Part shown: positions 14,076-14,957 of the stretch, piece after piece | How positions within the stretch are numbered: position 1 is the first letter of the stretch | Layout: every line of letters starts with the position of its first letter | DNA from: Sulfurovum sp. | Lineage (GTDB): Bacteria > Campylobacterota > Campylobacteria > Campylobacterales > Sulfurovaceae | Direction: 5' to 3' | Assembly (NCBI GenBank): GCA_015490315.1 | Contig: WFYB01000204.1 | Location: forward strand, 1 to 14,957 | DNA: 14,957 nt | Position numbers and translations under genes: made by a program | Notes under the pieces: model-generated | What the model was told of the DNA's origin: nothing | The model's input: only the letters and a program-made list of their open reading frames with translations | Databases searched by the model: none

Positions 14076-14957
14076 ATGTTTGTAGATAGTGTAGAACTGA
14101 CGATCAGTTCAGGTAAGGGCGGTGCAGGTGCTGTATCGTTTTGGACGGAGAAATTTGTCATCAAAGGCGGACCAGACGGTGGAGACGGCGGTCGTGGAGG
14201 ATCGGTCTTTTTCAAGGTGGACAACAATACCGATACGCTCTCAGCACTGCGGGGACGCAGGGTGATCAAGGCGGAGAACGGACGTCCGGGAGAAGGACGA
14301 AAAAAGTATGGACGTAAAGGGCAGGATACCATCATCACTGTACCTCCGGGTACACAGGTGATCGATATGGAGACAGGAGAACTGCTGCTGGATCTGGTCA
14401 AAGAGGGAGAGGTGGTCAAGTTCCTCGAGGGAGGCAAAGGGGGACTGGGAAATATGCACTTCAAAAATGCGAGCAACCAGAGACCGACCTATGCACAGCC
14501 AGGGCTTCCCGGTATCACCAAGCAGGTACGGCTTGAGATGAAGCTGATCGCAGATGTAGGACTGGTAGGCTACCCCAATGTCGGCAAATCGACACTGATC
14601 TCCACACTCTCAAACGCCAGACCGCAGGTGGCAAACTATGAGTTTACGACATTGACACCAAAGCTGGGTGTAGTGAGTGTGGGAGATTATGATTCGTTCA
14701 TGATGGCAGATATACCCGGTATCATCGAAGGTGCGAGCGACGGTCGGGGACTCGGACTGGAGTTCCTGCGGCATATCGAACGTACCAAAACACTGCTTTT
14801 GATGATCGATGCTTCCAATTACAGAGAGATGAAGTATCAGTATGAGACCCTGCTTGTCGAACTGCAGCGCTACTCCAAGACACTTGCGACACGCAAGCAT
14901 GCAGTCGCTGTGACCAAGATCGATGCATTGAGTCAGGATGAGGTCAACACTTTGACG
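14076..14957 (+). CDS. obgE: Obg-family ribosome-associated GTPase (cut by right edge)
   Basis: The frame is open for 294 codons and runs off the window; Obg proteins usually have 340 or more residues, so the C-terminus is missing. The N-terminal Obg fold (about 1-158) has its glycine-rich loops, including GGPDGGDGGRGG at 31-42 and GGKGGLGN at 119-126. The G domain shows G1 GYPNVGKST (165-173), switch I FTTLTPKLG (190-198), G3 DIPGIIEGAS (212-221) and G4 TKID (280-283), where Thr replaces the usual Asn. Obg binds the 50S subunit and links ribosome assembly to the (p)ppGpp and GTP state, which fits its place next to L21 and L27 genes. AAAGG (14063-14067) lies 8 bases before the ATG. The leader has a terminator-like hairpin. 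Confidence 0.97.
   Translation, partial: MFVDSVELTISSGKGGAGAVSFWTEKFVIKGGPDGGDGGRGGSVFFKVDNNTDTLSALRGRRVIKAENGRPGEGRKKYGRKGQDTIITVPPGTQVIDMETGELLLDLVKEGEVVKFLEGGKGGLGNMHFKNASNQRPTYAQPGLPGITKQVRLEMKLIADVGLVGYPNVGKSTLISTLSNARPQVANYEFTTLTPKLGVVSVGDYDSFMMADIPGIIEGASDGRGLGLEFLRHIERTKTLLLMIDASNYREMKYQYETLLVELQRYSKTLATRKHAVAVTKIDALSQDEVNTLT

Overview
The window looks like chromosome of a Campylobacterota bacterium, most likely a Sulfurovum-like or Sulfurimonas-like sulfur oxidiser. This rests on protein sequence style, the small tightly packed genes, TTTGG-TATAAT type promoters, and the gatA / guaB / metY-metX-xseB / ridA / rplU-rpmA / obgE content. The genus is inferred, not proven. Most genes are mid-GC housekeeping genes on the + strand. 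No rRNA, tRNA, insertion sequence or CRISPR array was seen.

Region 1 (1-1014) is accessory. It holds the 3' end of a secreted metzincin-type zinc protease, then a 9-base gap and a small exported protein whose reading frame is broken at a run of six G. Its C-terminal domain looks like a protease pro-domain supplied as a separate protein. Region 2 (1040-6827) is a housekeeping run: ileS, an unlisted 41-residue membrane miniprotein overlapping the ileS stop, gatA (start re-assigned to a GTG at 3932) and guaB. A near-perfect 20-bp RNA hairpin lies between gatA and guaB.

Region 3 (6876-7733) is a single AT-rich gene for a membrane-anchored NERD-domain protein, with the look of a transferred insertion. 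Region 4 (7903-12797) starts with metY and metX, which together make homocysteine directly from homoserine, acetyl-CoA and sulfide. A tightly coupled run follows: xseB, a nitrilase-fold protein lacking the catalytic Cys, and a short ThiF/MoeB-like adenylating enzyme lacking the usual zinc cysteines. After these come a lipoprotein and ridA. RidA clears reactive enamines released by PLP enzymes, so it fits near metY.

Region 5 (12898 to the end) is rplU, rpmA and obgE (cut by the right edge). A reverse-strand lipoprotein gene separates rpmA from obgE. It shares a compact divergent promoter region with obgE, and the obgE leader carries a hairpin plus T-run that looks like an intrinsic terminator or attenuator.

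Points most worth a second look: the inactive nitrilase coupled to the cysteine-poor ThiF protein, the protease with a separate pro-domain-like partner and its G-run frameshift, the gatA-guaB hairpin whose imperfect pairs are all G-U on the sense RNA, and the obgE leader attenuator.
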